A DNA stretch of 12,022 nt, from contig UQZI01000066.1 of NCBI GenBank assembly GCA_900545555.1, positions 1-12,022 on the forward strand, given 5' to 3'. Source of the stretch: an uncultured Collinsella sp. (lineage in GTDB: Bacteria; Actinomycetota; Coriobacteriia; Coriobacteriales; Coriobacteriaceae). How positions within the stretch are numbered: the stretch's first letter is position 1; the number at the start of each line of letters is the position of its first letter. Both the position numbers and the translations under genes were made by a program. Below, one piece after another: positions 1 through 7,219 of the stretch. The notes under the pieces are model-generated. The model saw only the letters and a program-made list of their open reading frames with translations, was not told the DNA's origin and did not search any database.

Positions 1-1
1 T

Positions 2-733
2 GTACAGATCCCCACGAGTCTGCTCGCCATGGTGGATTCGTCGGTGGGCGGCAAGACGGCCATCGACCTGGCTGCCGGCAAGAACTTGGCCGGCGCCTTT
101 TGGCAGCCGAGCGTGGTTATCGCCGACGTGGGGTGCCTGGCCACCCTTACGCCCGAGCAGTTCGCTGACGGCTGCGGCGAGGTCGTCAAGCACGCCGTGA
201 TTGCCGATCCGGAGCTTTTCGCCGAGCTGGAGAAGACCCCGCTCACGCTGGAGCTGCTCAACCGCGATGTGGCCCGCGTAGCACTCATCATCGCCCGCAA
301 CATCGACATCAAGCGCGCCGTGGTCGTCGCCGACGAGCGCGAAACCAACCAGCGCAAGCTCCTCAACTTTGGACACAGCGCCGGGCACGCCGTCGAGGCC
401 TGCGAGCACTTTGAGCTGGGACACGGCAACTGCGTCTCGATCGGTATGGGCATCATCACGCGTGCCGCGGCCCTGCACGGCATTTGCGATGCCGAGCTGC
501 CCGGTCGTATTGACGAGCTCTGCGCCCGCCACGACCTCAAGACCCGCTGCGAGCTTTCCGCCGACGCCATCTTCGCCGAGGCGCTCCACGACAAAAAACG
601 CGCGGGCGACACCATCGACCTGGTGATTCCGCACGGCATTGGCCGCTGCAGCATCGACCGCACGCCACTTTCCACCTTCCATGATTTAATTGCCGAGGGC
701 CTCGGCCAGAAGGGAGACGCATCTGTATGCTAG
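2..733 (+). CDS. aroB: 3-dehydroquinate synthase, C-terminal part (5' end outside window)
   Basis: This enzyme converts DAHP to 3-dehydroquinate, the second step of the shikimate pathway, in the cytosol using NAD and a divalent metal. The reading frame is open from base 2, and the family motif around IPTSLLAMVDSSVGGKTAID precedes the first internal ATG at 29. That ATG is therefore not the start; the true start lies upstream. The visible 243 residues are about two thirds of a normal AroB of roughly 350. The expected metal ligands are present: Glu in GEVVKH (codon 179-181), His in the first position of GHSAGH (374-376) and His in LGHGN (422-424). The second His of GHSAGH (386-388) matches the catalytic His. 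The usual LHGE reads GHGN here, a mild variation. The stop overlaps the start of aroA by 7 bases, which suggests translational coupling. Identity is secure; only the N-terminus is missing. Confidence 0.96.
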   Translation, partial: VQIPTSLLAMVDSSVGGKTAIDLAAGKNLAGAFWQPSVVIADVGCLATLTPEQFADGCGEVVKHAVIADPELFAELEKTPLTLELLNRDVARVALIIARNIDIKRAVVVADERETNQRKLLNFGHSAGHAVEACEHFELGHGNCVSIGMGIITRAAALHGICDAELPGRIDELCARHDLKTRCELSADAIFAEALHDKKRAGDTIDLVIPHGIGRCSIDRTPLSTFHDLIAEGLGQKGDASVC

Positions 734-2046
734 CCCGCATCACCCCGTCCCCGCTCAAGGGCACCGTTCCCGCCATCGCGTCCAAGTCGATGGCGCACCG
801 CCTCATCATCTGCGCTGCGCTCGCCAACGGCGAGACCCACGTCGCTTGCAACACCACCTGCGCCGATATCGAGGCCACGGTGCGCTGCCTCACGGCCCTG
901 GGTGCCCGCATCGAGACCGTCGAGGATGGCTTCCAAGTCCATCCCACTATGAAGAGTATTGAGTTCGGCCTGCTCAAGGCACTTGCCGGCGGCACGCTCG
1001 ACTGCGGCGAGAGCGGCTCCACGCTGCGCTTTATGCTGCCTGTCACCTGCGCGCTGGGTGCGGATGCCACCTTCGTAGGCCAGGGCCGCTTGGGCGCCCG
1101 CCCGCTGTCCCCGCTCTCGGACGAGATCATCGCCGCCGGCTGCGACCTGCAGGGTCTGGGCGGTTTTCCGCTCAAGACGAGCGGACGCATGCGCCCGGGC
1201 ACCTTTGTGCTGCCGGGCAACGTGAGCTCGCAGTACATCTCGGGCCTGCTGCTGGCAGCCCCGTTGCTCGCCCAGCCCTCCTGTGTGCAGGTAACCGGCC
1301 TCATCGAGAGCCGCCCCTACATCAACCTGACGATCCAGGCCATGAAGGCCTTTGGCGTCGAGGTCAACGTCGAGCGCATCCCCGCCAAGAATGACAAGCC
1401 CGAGGTCACAAACTTCCGCGTAAACAGCGGCTCGTACCGCACGCCCGGCAGCGTGGCCGTCGAGGGCGATTGGTCCAATGCGGCCTTTTGGCTGTGCGCC
1501 GGCGCCATCGGCACCGACCCCATCACCGTGGAGGGTGTATCCCTGAGCTCCGCGCAGGGCGACCGTAACGTGCTTGCCGCGCTTTCGCGCTTTGGCGCCC
1601 GCATCGTGCGCTCCACCAACGCTGCCACCGTGCAGTCCGACAAGCTCGCCGGCTTTGAGATGAGCGCGCATGACATCCCCGACTTAGTGCCCGTTATCTC
1701 TGCCGTGGCATCGTTAGCGCAAGGCCGCACGTTCATCCGCGATTGCGCCCGCCTGCGCATCAAGGAATCCGATCGCCTGGTCACCACCACCCGCGAGCTC
1801 ACCGCGCTGGGCGCGCAGGTGCGCATTGCCGGCGATGACCTCATCATCAAAGGTGTCGATGCCTTCACCGGCGGCGAGGTCGATTCGCACAACGATCACC
1901 GCATCGCTATGATGGCCGCCATCGCCGCGAGCCGCGCCACCGGCGAGGTCGTGATCCACGGCGCCGAGGCCGTCAACAAGTCCTATCCCGATTTCTTCGA
2001 ACACTACCGCCTGCTGGGCGGCAAGGTCACGCTCGAGGAGGAATAG
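727..2046 (+). CDS. aroA: 3-phosphoshikimate 1-carboxyvinyltransferase (EPSP synthase)
   Basis: The enzyme joins shikimate-3-phosphate and phosphoenolpyruvate to give EPSP, the sixth step of the pathway. The protein has 439 residues, a normal length. Visible motifs in order are SKSMAHR with Lys20, the PEP/shikimate-phosphate loop DCGESGSTLRF (92-102), SSQYISGLLLA, GDWSNAAFW, the catalytic Asp in DLVP (319), KESDR (346-350), DHRIAM (390-395) and Lys418 in the C-terminal VNKSYPD. The loop has the GESGST form that I associate with Gram-positive anaerobes, and it keeps the Gly (97) that aligns with Gly96 of the E. coli enzyme. The ATG at 727 overlaps the aroB stop and has a purine-rich AGGGAG at 711-716. 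The downstream aroC start is 1 base past the stop, with its ribosome site inside the aroA 3' end. Expression is therefore probably coupled along the operon. Confidence is high. Confidence 0.98.
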   Translation: MLARITPSPLKGTVPAIASKSMAHRLIICAALANGETHVACNTTCADIEATVRCLTALGARIETVEDGFQVHPTMKSIEFGLLKALAGGTLDCGESGSTLRFMLPVTCALGADATFVGQGRLGARPLSPLSDEIIAAGCDLQGLGGFPLKTSGRMRPGTFVLPGNVSSQYISGLLLAAPLLAQPSCVQVTGLIESRPYINLTIQAMKAFGVEVNVERIPAKNDKPEVTNFRVNSGSYRTPGSVAVEGDWSNAAFWLCAGAIGTDPITVEGVSLSSAQGDRNVLAALSRFGARIVRSTNAATVQSDKLAGFEMSAHDIPDLVPVISAVASLAQGRTFIRDCARLRIKESDRLVTTTRELTALGAQVRIAGDDLIIKGVDAFTGGEVDSHNDHRIAMMAAIAASRATGEVVIHGAEAVNKSYPDFFEHYRLLGGKVTLEEE

Positions 2047-2047
2047 C

Positions 2048-3145
2048 ATGTCCTCGACCTTTGGCAACGTTTTACATCTGAGCATTTTCGGCCAGTCGCA
2101 CTCCCCTGCTATCGGCTGCTCACTCGACGGCATCCCGGCGGGCATCGCCGTGGATCAGAAGAAGCTGCAGGCCTTTTTGGACCGTCGAGCCCCCGGCCGC
2201 GACGAGACCGCGACCAAACGCCGCGAGGCCGACGCCGCCCACATCATCGCCGGTGTTGTCGATGGACATACCACGGGCGCGCCCATCGCCGCAATCATCG
2301 AGAACACCAACACGCGCTCCAAGGATTACTCCGAGCTGCGCCGCAAGCCCCGTCCCGGACATGCGGACTTCCCTGCGCGCGTGAAGTATCACAACATGCA
2401 CGATGTCGCCGGCGGCGGGCATTTCTCCGGCCGCCTAACGGCACCCTTGTGCATCGCCGGCGGAATTGCGCTGCAGGCACTCGAGGCCCGCGGCATTCAG
2501 GTCATGGCGCACGTCGCGCAGATCGGCGGCATCTCCGACCTGCCGATGGACGACATGGTCTATCGCAAGGCCGACCGCAAGGCGATCCTTACGAACGATC
2601 TGCCGTGCATTGACGCCGCCGCAGCCGGCCGCATGCGCGAGGAGATCCTAGCCGCGCGCGACGAACTCGACAGCATCGGCGGCATCGTGGAGTGCGGCAT
2701 TTACGGGCTTCCCGCGGGTATCGGCGACCCCATGTTTGACGGCATCGAGAACCGCATCGCGCAAATCGCGTTTGGCATTCCCGCCGTAAAGGGCGTGGAG
2801 TTTGGCATGGGCTTTGCCGTGGCCGCCATGCGCGGCAGCGAGAACAACGATCCGTATCGCATCGATGCCGAGACCGGCGAGATCGAGGTCGAGTCCAATA
2901 ACGCCGGCGGCATCCTGGGCGGTATTTCGACCGGCGCGCCCGTCATGTGGCGCATGGCCGTAAAGCCGACGCCCTCAATTGGCCGCGAGCAGCAGACGGT
3001 GAATATGGACACTATGGAAAATGCCGAGCTCTCGGTCCACGGCCGCCACGACCCCTGCATCGTCCCGCGCGCCGTCCCCGTAGCCGAAGCAGCAGCCGCC
3101 CTCGCGATCTGGGACGCCCTCCTCGAGGACGCCGCCCAGCTCTAA
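2048..3145 (+). CDS. aroC: Chorismate synthase
   Basis: This FMN-dependent enzyme removes phosphate from EPSP to form chorismate, the last common step before the aromatic branches. The 365-residue length fits the family. The first signature reads GQSHSPAIGCSLDG and keeps the active-site His18; the more common form is GESHG. RPGHAD gives the second catalytic His (105). The third signature is AGGGHFSGRLTA (121-132), where many enzymes have RGGGRSSARETA; the HFSGRLTA form occurs in clostridial-type AroC as I recall. NNAGGILGG (284-292) and RHDPCIVPR (333-341) complete the set. The start is fixed by a strong GAGGAGGA at 2035-2042, five bases before ATG 2048. The gene lies between aroA and pheA in the operon. 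A 52-base gap and a small hairpin separate it from pheA, the first real gap after aroB. Identity is secure. Confidence 0.98.
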   Translation: MSSTFGNVLHLSIFGQSHSPAIGCSLDGIPAGIAVDQKKLQAFLDRRAPGRDETATKRREADAAHIIAGVVDGHTTGAPIAAIIENTNTRSKDYSELRRKPRPGHADFPARVKYHNMHDVAGGGHFSGRLTAPLCIAGGIALQALEARGIQVMAHVAQIGGISDLPMDDMVYRKADRKAILTNDLPCIDAAAAGRMREEILAARDELDSIGGIVECGIYGLPAGIGDPMFDGIENRIAQIAFGIPAVKGVEFGMGFAVAAMRGSENNDPYRIDAETGEIEVESNNAGGILGGISTGAPVMWRMAVKPTPSIGREQQTVNMDTMENAELSVHGRHDPCIVPRAVPVAEAAAALAIWDALLEDAAQL

Positions 3146-3157
3146 CCCGACTCACCT

Positions 3158-3173
3158 GAGTTGCCGTCAACTC
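3158..3173 (+). other. Small hairpin between aroC and pheA
   Basis: GAGTTG and CAACTC form a perfect six-base-pair stem with a CCGT tetraloop, 13 bases after the aroC stop and 12 bases before the pheA ribosome site. There is no proper T-run after it, so it is not a good intrinsic terminator. It might pause transcription or protect an mRNA end, or it may be chance. Confidence 0.3.
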
Positions 3174-3185
3174 TGTCATTACGTG

Positions 3186-3192
3186 AAAGGGG
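3186..3192 (+). promoter_or_regulatory. Ribosome binding site choosing the pheA start
   Basis: AAAGGGG lies five bases before ATG 3198. A GTG at 3183 would also open the frame but it lies directly before this site and lacks one of its own, so the ATG is preferred. Confidence 0.6.
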
Positions 3193-3197
3193 CCTCC

Positions 3198-4343
3198 ATG
3201 GACCTTGCCGATATTCGCCAGACCATCGATGGCATCGACACCACGCTCCTCAACAGCTTTGTCAAGCGTATGGACATTGCCACCGAGGTCGCCAAATCAA
3301 AGATCGAGATGGGCAAGGCCGTCTTTGACCCCGCCCGCGAGCGCTCCAAACTCAACAACCTCGCCAGCCGCGCACCCGAGCGCTACGAGGCGCAGACCAT
3401 CACCCTGTTCCGTCTCCTCATGAGCATGAGCAAGGCCGAGCAGCAGCGCTACATCAACGAACTCAAGGGCATCGCCGTCTCGCAAAAGGCCCACGCCACG
3501 GCTGTGGCCTTTGACACGCCCTTCCCCCAGACGGCCACCGTCGCCTGCCAGGGCGTGGAAGGTGCCTATAGTCAGATAGCCGCGTGCAAGCTCTTCGATG
3601 TGCCCGACATTGCGTTTTTCGAGACCTTCGAAGGCGTTATGCGCGCCGTGCGCGACGGGTTCTGCGAGTTTGGCGTGCTGCCCATCGAGAACTCCACTGC
3701 CGGCTCGGTCAACGCCGTCTACGACCTGCTCGCCCAGTTCGACTTCCATATCGTGCGCTCGCTGCGCCTCAAGATCGACCACAACTTACTCGTCAAGCCC
3801 GGCACCAAGCTCGCGGACATACGCGAGGTCTACAGCCACGGTCAGGCCATCGCGCAGTGCGCCAGCTTTATCGAGGCGAACGGCCTGCACGCCACCAAAT
3901 ACCCCAACACGGCCATGTCGGCCGAGTTGGTCGCCAGCTCCGAGCGCACCGACGTCGCCGCCATCGCCTCGCGCAGCTGCGCCGCACTTTACAGCCTGGA
4001 GGTGCTGGAGCCCAATATCCAGGACTCGGATAATAACTACACGCGCTTCGTCGTCATCAGCCGCGAGCCGCGCGTCTACCCCGGCGCCAACCGCACCTCG
4101 CTCATGATCACCACGGCCAACGAGCCGGGTGCCCTCTATCGCGTACTCGAGCGCTTCTATGCGCTCAACATCAACCTCATCAAGCTCGAGAGCCGCCCCA
4201 TCCCCGGCCGCGACTTTGAGTTTATGTTCTACTTTGACCTGGACTGCCCCTTTGGCAGCAAGGCCCTCGACGACCTGCTCGATTCCATCGACGACGTGTG
4301 CGAGAGCTTTACCTACTTTGGCAGCTACACGGAGGTGCTCTAG
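3198..4343 (+). CDS. pheA: Bifunctional chorismate mutase / prephenate dehydratase (P-protein)
   Basis: The protein turns chorismate into prephenate and then phenylpyruvate, the committed route to phenylalanine. From ATG 3198 it has 381 residues, matching the usual P-protein length. The N-terminal AroQ-type chorismate mutase covers about 1-95, with Arg7, Arg24 and Lys35 in the positions of the E. coli substrate-binding residues. The prephenate dehydratase domain runs from about 112 to 288, with GVEGAYSQIAA, PIENSTAGSV and the diagnostic TRF (282-284). A C-terminal ACT domain (about 300-375) carries GALYRVL (311-317) and ESRP (331-334), the phenylalanine-binding motifs, so feedback inhibition by phenylalanine is expected. 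The stop TAG is followed directly by the aroEK ATG with no spacer. Placing pheA inside the common-pathway operon ties phenylalanine production to chorismate supply. Function is certain at family level; the start codon is a choice over GTG 3183. Confidence 0.96.
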   Translation: MDLADIRQTIDGIDTTLLNSFVKRMDIATEVAKSKIEMGKAVFDPARERSKLNNLASRAPERYEAQTITLFRLLMSMSKAEQQRYINELKGIAVSQKAHATAVAFDTPFPQTATVACQGVEGAYSQIAACKLFDVPDIAFFETFEGVMRAVRDGFCEFGVLPIENSTAGSVNAVYDLLAQFDFHIVRSLRLKIDHNLLVKPGTKLADIREVYSHGQAIAQCASFIEANGLHATKYPNTAMSAELVASSERTDVAAIASRSCAALYSLEVLEPNIQDSDNNYTRFVVISREPRVYPGANRTSLMITTANEPGALYRVLERFYALNINLIKLESRPIPGRDFEFMFYFDLDCPFGSKALDDLLDSIDDVCESFTYFGSYTEVL

Positions 4344-5594
4344 ATGACCGATACCGCCGCAACCCGTCCCTATGGCGTGCTGGGCCGCGTGCTGGGCCAC
4401 AGCTACACCCCGACCATCTACAAGGAGCTCGCTGGGCTCGAGTACGTGCGTTTTGAGCGCGAGCCCGAAGACCTCGCTGCCTTTATGACCGGCGACGAAT
4501 GGGAGGGCACCAACGTGACCATTCCCTACAAGCGCGCTGTCATGGAATACCTGGACGAACTGAGCCCGCTCGCCAAACGCATGGGCAACGTCAACACCAT
4601 CACACGCCTGCCCGATGGCCGCCTGCGCGGCGACAATACTGACTACTTCGGTTTTCAGTGCCTTGTCGAGGAGCTGGGGGTTGAGGTCGCCGGCAAGAAG
4701 GCTCTCGTGCTCGGAGCCACCGGCGGCGCGGGCACTACGGCCAGTATGGTGCTCGGCGATCTGGGCGCCACAGTCGTGCCCGTGGGCCGCACGAGCGAGG
4801 TCAACTACGGCAACATCGCGCAGCAGTCCGACGCCGCCCTGCTCGTCAACTGCACGCCTGCCGGCATGTTCCCCCACTGCCCCGACGCGCACTGCACGCT
4901 CGAAGGACTCGATGCGCTCGAAGGCGTTATCGACATTGTCTACAACCCCGCCCGCACGGGACTCATGCTCGAGGCCGAGCGCCGCGGTATCCCCTGCATC
5001 GGCGGCCTACTGATGCTCGTGGCCCAAGCGGCACAGGCCGTCGAGCGCTATACCGGCCAAGCCACCCAACGCAAGCGCATCCTGGACGTAACGGAGCGCT
5101 TGTCACGCCGCGAACAGAACATCGCGCTGATCGGCATGCCGGGCTCGGGCAAGACCCGCGTAGGTGAGCAGATCGCAATGCTGACGGGTCGCGAGCACAT
5201 CGATCTGGACCGCGCCCTCGAGGAACGCCTTGGCATGCCCTGTGCCGACTTTATCGTCGAGCGCGGCGAGGCGGCCTTCCGCGAGCAGGAGACGACGACG
5301 CTGGCCGACATCTCCAAGCGTAGCGGCCTGGTGCTCTCCACCGGCGGCGGCGTGGTCACGCGCGACGAAAACTATCCGCTGCTGCACCAGAACAGCCAGA
5401 TCGTGATGCTCAACCGCAAGCTCGACGAGCTCGCCCACAAGGGTCGCCCCATCACCGCCCGCGACGGTATCGACAAGCTGGCCGAGCAGCGCATTCCGCG
5501 CTACCGCGCCTGGGCCGACTACATCATCGACTCACGCGACTGCGCCGCCAACACCGCCCAAGCCCTCCTCGACACCCTCCCACCCGCTCTCTAA
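4344..5594 (+). CDS. aroEK: Fused shikimate dehydrogenase - shikimate kinase
   Basis: One 416-residue protein carries two successive pathway steps: reduction of 3-dehydroshikimate and ATP-dependent phosphorylation of shikimate. The AroE part (about 1-250) shows GHSYTP for shikimate binding, GTNVTIPYK with catalytic Lys63, GDNTDYFGF with catalytic Asp100, the nucleotide loop GATGGAG (124-130), NCTPAGM and VYNP. Between GRT (148-150) and NCTP there are only 18 residues, clearly fewer than in E. coli AroE, and the basic residue expected after NRT is Val153. The kinase part (about 259-416) has the Walker A loop GMPGSGKT (264-271), DLD, FREQE, the GGG loop and the RPIT lid. Both halves look catalytically complete. 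GGAGGTG at 4331-4337 precedes the ATG, which abuts the pheA stop. I see no sign of a frameshift at the junction, so the fusion seems real. Gene symbol aroEK is descriptive. Confidence 0.94.
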   Translation: MTDTAATRPYGVLGRVLGHSYTPTIYKELAGLEYVRFEREPEDLAAFMTGDEWEGTNVTIPYKRAVMEYLDELSPLAKRMGNVNTITRLPDGRLRGDNTDYFGFQCLVEELGVEVAGKKALVLGATGGAGTTASMVLGDLGATVVPVGRTSEVNYGNIAQQSDAALLVNCTPAGMFPHCPDAHCTLEGLDALEGVIDIVYNPARTGLMLEAERRGIPCIGGLLMLVAQAAQAVERYTGQATQRKRILDVTERLSRREQNIALIGMPGSGKTRVGEQIAMLTGREHIDLDRALEERLGMPCADFIVERGEAAFREQETTTLADISKRSGLVLSTGGGVVTRDENYPLLHQNSQIVMLNRKLDELAHKGRPITARDGIDKLAEQRIPRYRAWADYIIDSRDCAANTAQALLDTLPPAL

Positions 5595-5596
5595 TC

Positions 5597-5637
5597 AAAA
5601 CCACCACAAAGGGGACAGGCACCTTTGTGGTGGTTTT
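5597..5637. repeat. Long perfect palindrome with REP-like GGGGACAGGCACC motif
   Basis: The arm AAAACCACCACAAAGG (5597-5612) is perfectly complementary to 5622-5637, a 16-base-pair stem with a nine-base loop. It fills the gap between aroEK and aroQ and ends 8 bases before the aroQ ribosome site. A-run and T-run edges would suit a terminator on either strand, yet aroQ then has almost no room for its own promoter. The motif GGGGACAGGCACC, spanning the arm and loop, resembles dispersed elements linked to REP-associated transposases in other bacteria; that likeness is from memory. It could instead be an mRNA stabiliser or partial attenuator. Confidence 0.6.
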
Positions 5638-5658
5638 CAAATCGCAAAGGAAGCAACC

Positions 5659-6096
5659 ATGAAAGCACTCGTCATCAACGGCCCCAACCTCAACATGCTC
5701 GGCATTCGCGAGCCGGGCATCTACGGTAGCGACAACTACGACCGCTTGGTCCAGATCTGCAAGGAGGCAGGAGCCGCGCAGGGCTTCGACGAGGTCGAGG
5801 TTTTCCAGTCCAACCACGAGGGCAGCATCGTCGACAAGATCCAGGAGGCCTACGGCAAGGTCGACGGCATCGTCATCAACCCGGCGGCCTACACGCACAC
5901 GAGCGTGGCGGTCCTCGACGCCCTCAAGGCCGTCGCCATCCCTGCCGTCGAGATCCATATCAGCGCCGTCGAGACCCGCGAGGACTTCCGCCAGGTGAGC
6001 TACGCACGCCTAGCCTGCTTCGCCACCATCACCGGCGAAGGCCTCCAAGGCTACGCCCACGCGTTGGAGCTGCTGAAAGAGCGTCTCGAAAAGTAA
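5659..6096 (+). CDS. aroQ: Type II 3-dehydroquinate dehydratase
   Basis: The enzyme removes water from 3-dehydroquinate to give 3-dehydroshikimate, the third pathway step, by the type II mechanism; family members are usually dodecamers. At 145 residues the length is typical. NGPNLNMLG with Asn10 and Arg17, then the active-site Tyr22 in GIYG, are at the N-terminus. QSNHEG (50-55), Asn74 in NPAAYTHTS, the proton donor His100 in EIHIS and Arg111 complete the catalytic set. AAAGGAAG at 5646-5653 sits five bases before the ATG. The gene supplies the step missing between aroB and aroEK, so it belongs functionally with the operon even though a palindrome separates it from aroEK. A hairpin with a T-run follows the stop. 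Whether it is transcribed with the upstream genes depends on that palindrome. Identity is secure. Confidence 0.97.
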   Translation: MKALVINGPNLNMLGIREPGIYGSDNYDRLVQICKEAGAAQGFDEVEVFQSNHEGSIVDKIQEAYGKVDGIVINPAAYTHTSVAVLDALKAVAIPAVEIHISAVETREDFRQVSYARLACFATITGEGLQGYAHALELLKERLEK

Positions 6097-6124
6097 GACT
6101 GCAACACTACTGAATACTGACAGC

Positions 6125-6155
6125 GGGGAGAGCCAACTTGGTCCTCCCCACTTTT
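6125..6155 (+). terminator. Intrinsic terminator after aroQ
   Basis: GGGGAG (6125-6130) pairs with CTCCCC (6144-6149) around a 13-base loop, followed by ACTTTTA. It sits between the aroQ stop and the convergent end of the acyltransferase gene, and probably ends the aromatic operon. The T-run is short, so efficiency is uncertain. Confidence 0.6.
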
Positions 6156-6157
6156 AA

Positions 6158-7144
6158 TTACGCCTTCTTGATCACGTATGCCAACCCAATATCGCAGGCA
6201 CAGCGTACGAATGACGCGAAGAGCCACGATACTGGCAGCGTCATAAACAGAGGCATGGTCTGCCAAGGAATAAACCAATCGACCGCGTGGATTGCAAAGA
6301 TCGCCAGACTGGCTTGTCCGCAAAACACGAGTCCTCGCTCAAAGGACCCCAAAACCGGCACGTCTTTCAACTTCTCCAACGCCATCGAAACCCAACAGAC
6401 GCAGTAGCTACCCGCAACAGCAGCAACCGTCGCAACAACAAATCCATCCACGCGGCGGCTCGAAAGCTCAAGCCCACTCAGCGCGGCAAGGACGAGCCAA
6501 GCAACACCGGCTCCAATAAACAGCAGAGGCTTGCTCACGCTCGGCTCCAGCCCCCTTTGGCGCGCCGTATAACCAATCCACATCAGCAAGACGATATAGC
6601 AGCTCAAATCCAAATCGAGCGGCAGGTAAACACCAAAATAGCGAGACACGCTCAAACCGCAAAAGGCAATCGCGGCACAGACAACGCCCTGCCAAACAAC
6701 CCCAATCCTGCGGCGATCAAACAGCCGCACGAGCGCATTAAACAGCAGGCGCGACGTAAACAGCGCCGCCAAAAACCATGCCATGCCAACGGCGGTAACG
6801 CCAAACCCAGGCACATCAACGCCCGAGGCAAACACAAGCGTCTTAAGCCCCGCAACCAGCGTACCGCTTGTCAAAGGAGCGCCGCTCATTAAGAACGTCG
6901 GCACCTGCCACGCCAGTGCAAGAACCACATACGGCACCAGCAGGCGCGACACCGAACCACTCAGTAGCTCGCGCCACGGCTTCGGCCTAAACGTATACCC
7001 GGCAAGAATAAAGAACACCGGCATGTGAAACGAGAAGATCGCGTGCCGCAAGGGAGAGGGATTTGGAACGGTGTGCCCCACAATGACCAGAATAATTGCG
7101 ATCCCCTTTGCAATATCAATCCAGTCGAGCCTTTTGCTTCCCAT
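6158..7144 (-). CDS. Membrane acyltransferase, family 3 (fucose O-acetylase-like)
   Basis: This is an integral membrane protein of 328 residues with about ten hydrophobic segments, of the acyltransferase 3 family. Such proteins move acetyl or related groups onto sugars of surface polymers. The N-terminus shows the family pattern: DWIDIAKG, His24 in IVGHT, then FSFHMPVFF and LAGY (47-50). The closest type I recognise is the fucose 4-O-acetylase-like group; the real acceptor is unknown. ATG 7144 is chosen because GAAGGG lies six bases upstream (7151-7156). An upstream ATG at 7171 lacks a ribosome site and sits next to the tRNA terminator. The next upstream feature is that terminator, leaving about 33 bases for a promoter. 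Codons here end in A or T more often than in the aro genes, hinting at later acquisition. A role in decorating the glycan exported by the adjacent transporter is inference. Confidence 0.85.
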   Translation of the reverse strand: MGSKRLDWIDIAKGIAIILVIVGHTVPNPSPLRHAIFSFHMPVFFILAGYTFRPKPWRELLSGSVSRLLVPYVVLALAWQVPTFLMSGAPLTSGTLVAGLKTLVFASGVDVPGFGVTAVGMAWFLAALFTSRLLFNALVRLFDRRRIGVVWQGVVCAAIAFCGLSVSRYFGVYLPLDLDLSCYIVLLMWIGYTARQRGLEPSVSKPLLFIGAGVAWLVLAALSGLELSSRRVDGFVVATVAAVAGSYCVCWVSMALEKLKDVPVLGSFERGLVFCGQASLAIFAIHAVDWFIPWQTMPLFMTLPVSWLFASFVRCACDIGLAYVIKKA

Positions 7145-7150
7145 GGCGAA

Positions 7151-7156
7151 CCCTTC
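7151..7156 (-). promoter_or_regulatory. Ribosome binding site choosing the acyltransferase start
   Basis: On the minus strand GAAGGG lies six bases before ATG 7144. The alternative ATG at 7171 has no such site, so the shorter protein is preferred. Confidence 0.6.
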
Positions 7157-7177
7157 AAAACCGCAGCACACATGATG

Positions 7178-7210
7178 AAAAAAGCCCAGACCACCTAGCG
7201 GTCCGGGCTT
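7178..7210 (-). terminator. Intrinsic terminator downstream of tRNA-Arg
   Basis: On the minus strand AAGCCCGGACC (7210-7200) pairs with GGTCTGGGCTT (7192-7182) with one G-T wobble, followed by a run of T through 7178. This is a textbook intrinsic terminator placed 9 bases after the tRNA 3' end. It should also end any transcript coming through from the exporter genes. Confidence 0.88.
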
Positions 7211-7219
7211 AATAAACGA

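Noticed and set aside
27..40. Similarity between CCATGGTGGATTCG in aroB and the tRNA 3' region at 7227-7240, as a possible att-like repeat
   Set aside because: The match is 14 bases with one mismatch, lies inside the conserved AroB motif, and has no integrase or island between the two sites.
3786..4892. Long minus-strand open frame (368 codons) under pheA and aroEK
   Set aside because: Antisense shadow of two well-supported genes, with no recognisable domain and no ribosome site.
6138..6892. Plus-strand open frames opposite the acyltransferase
   Set aside because: Their proteins are polar and repetitive in Gln, Arg and Asn, the typical reverse image of a hydrophobic membrane protein gene.
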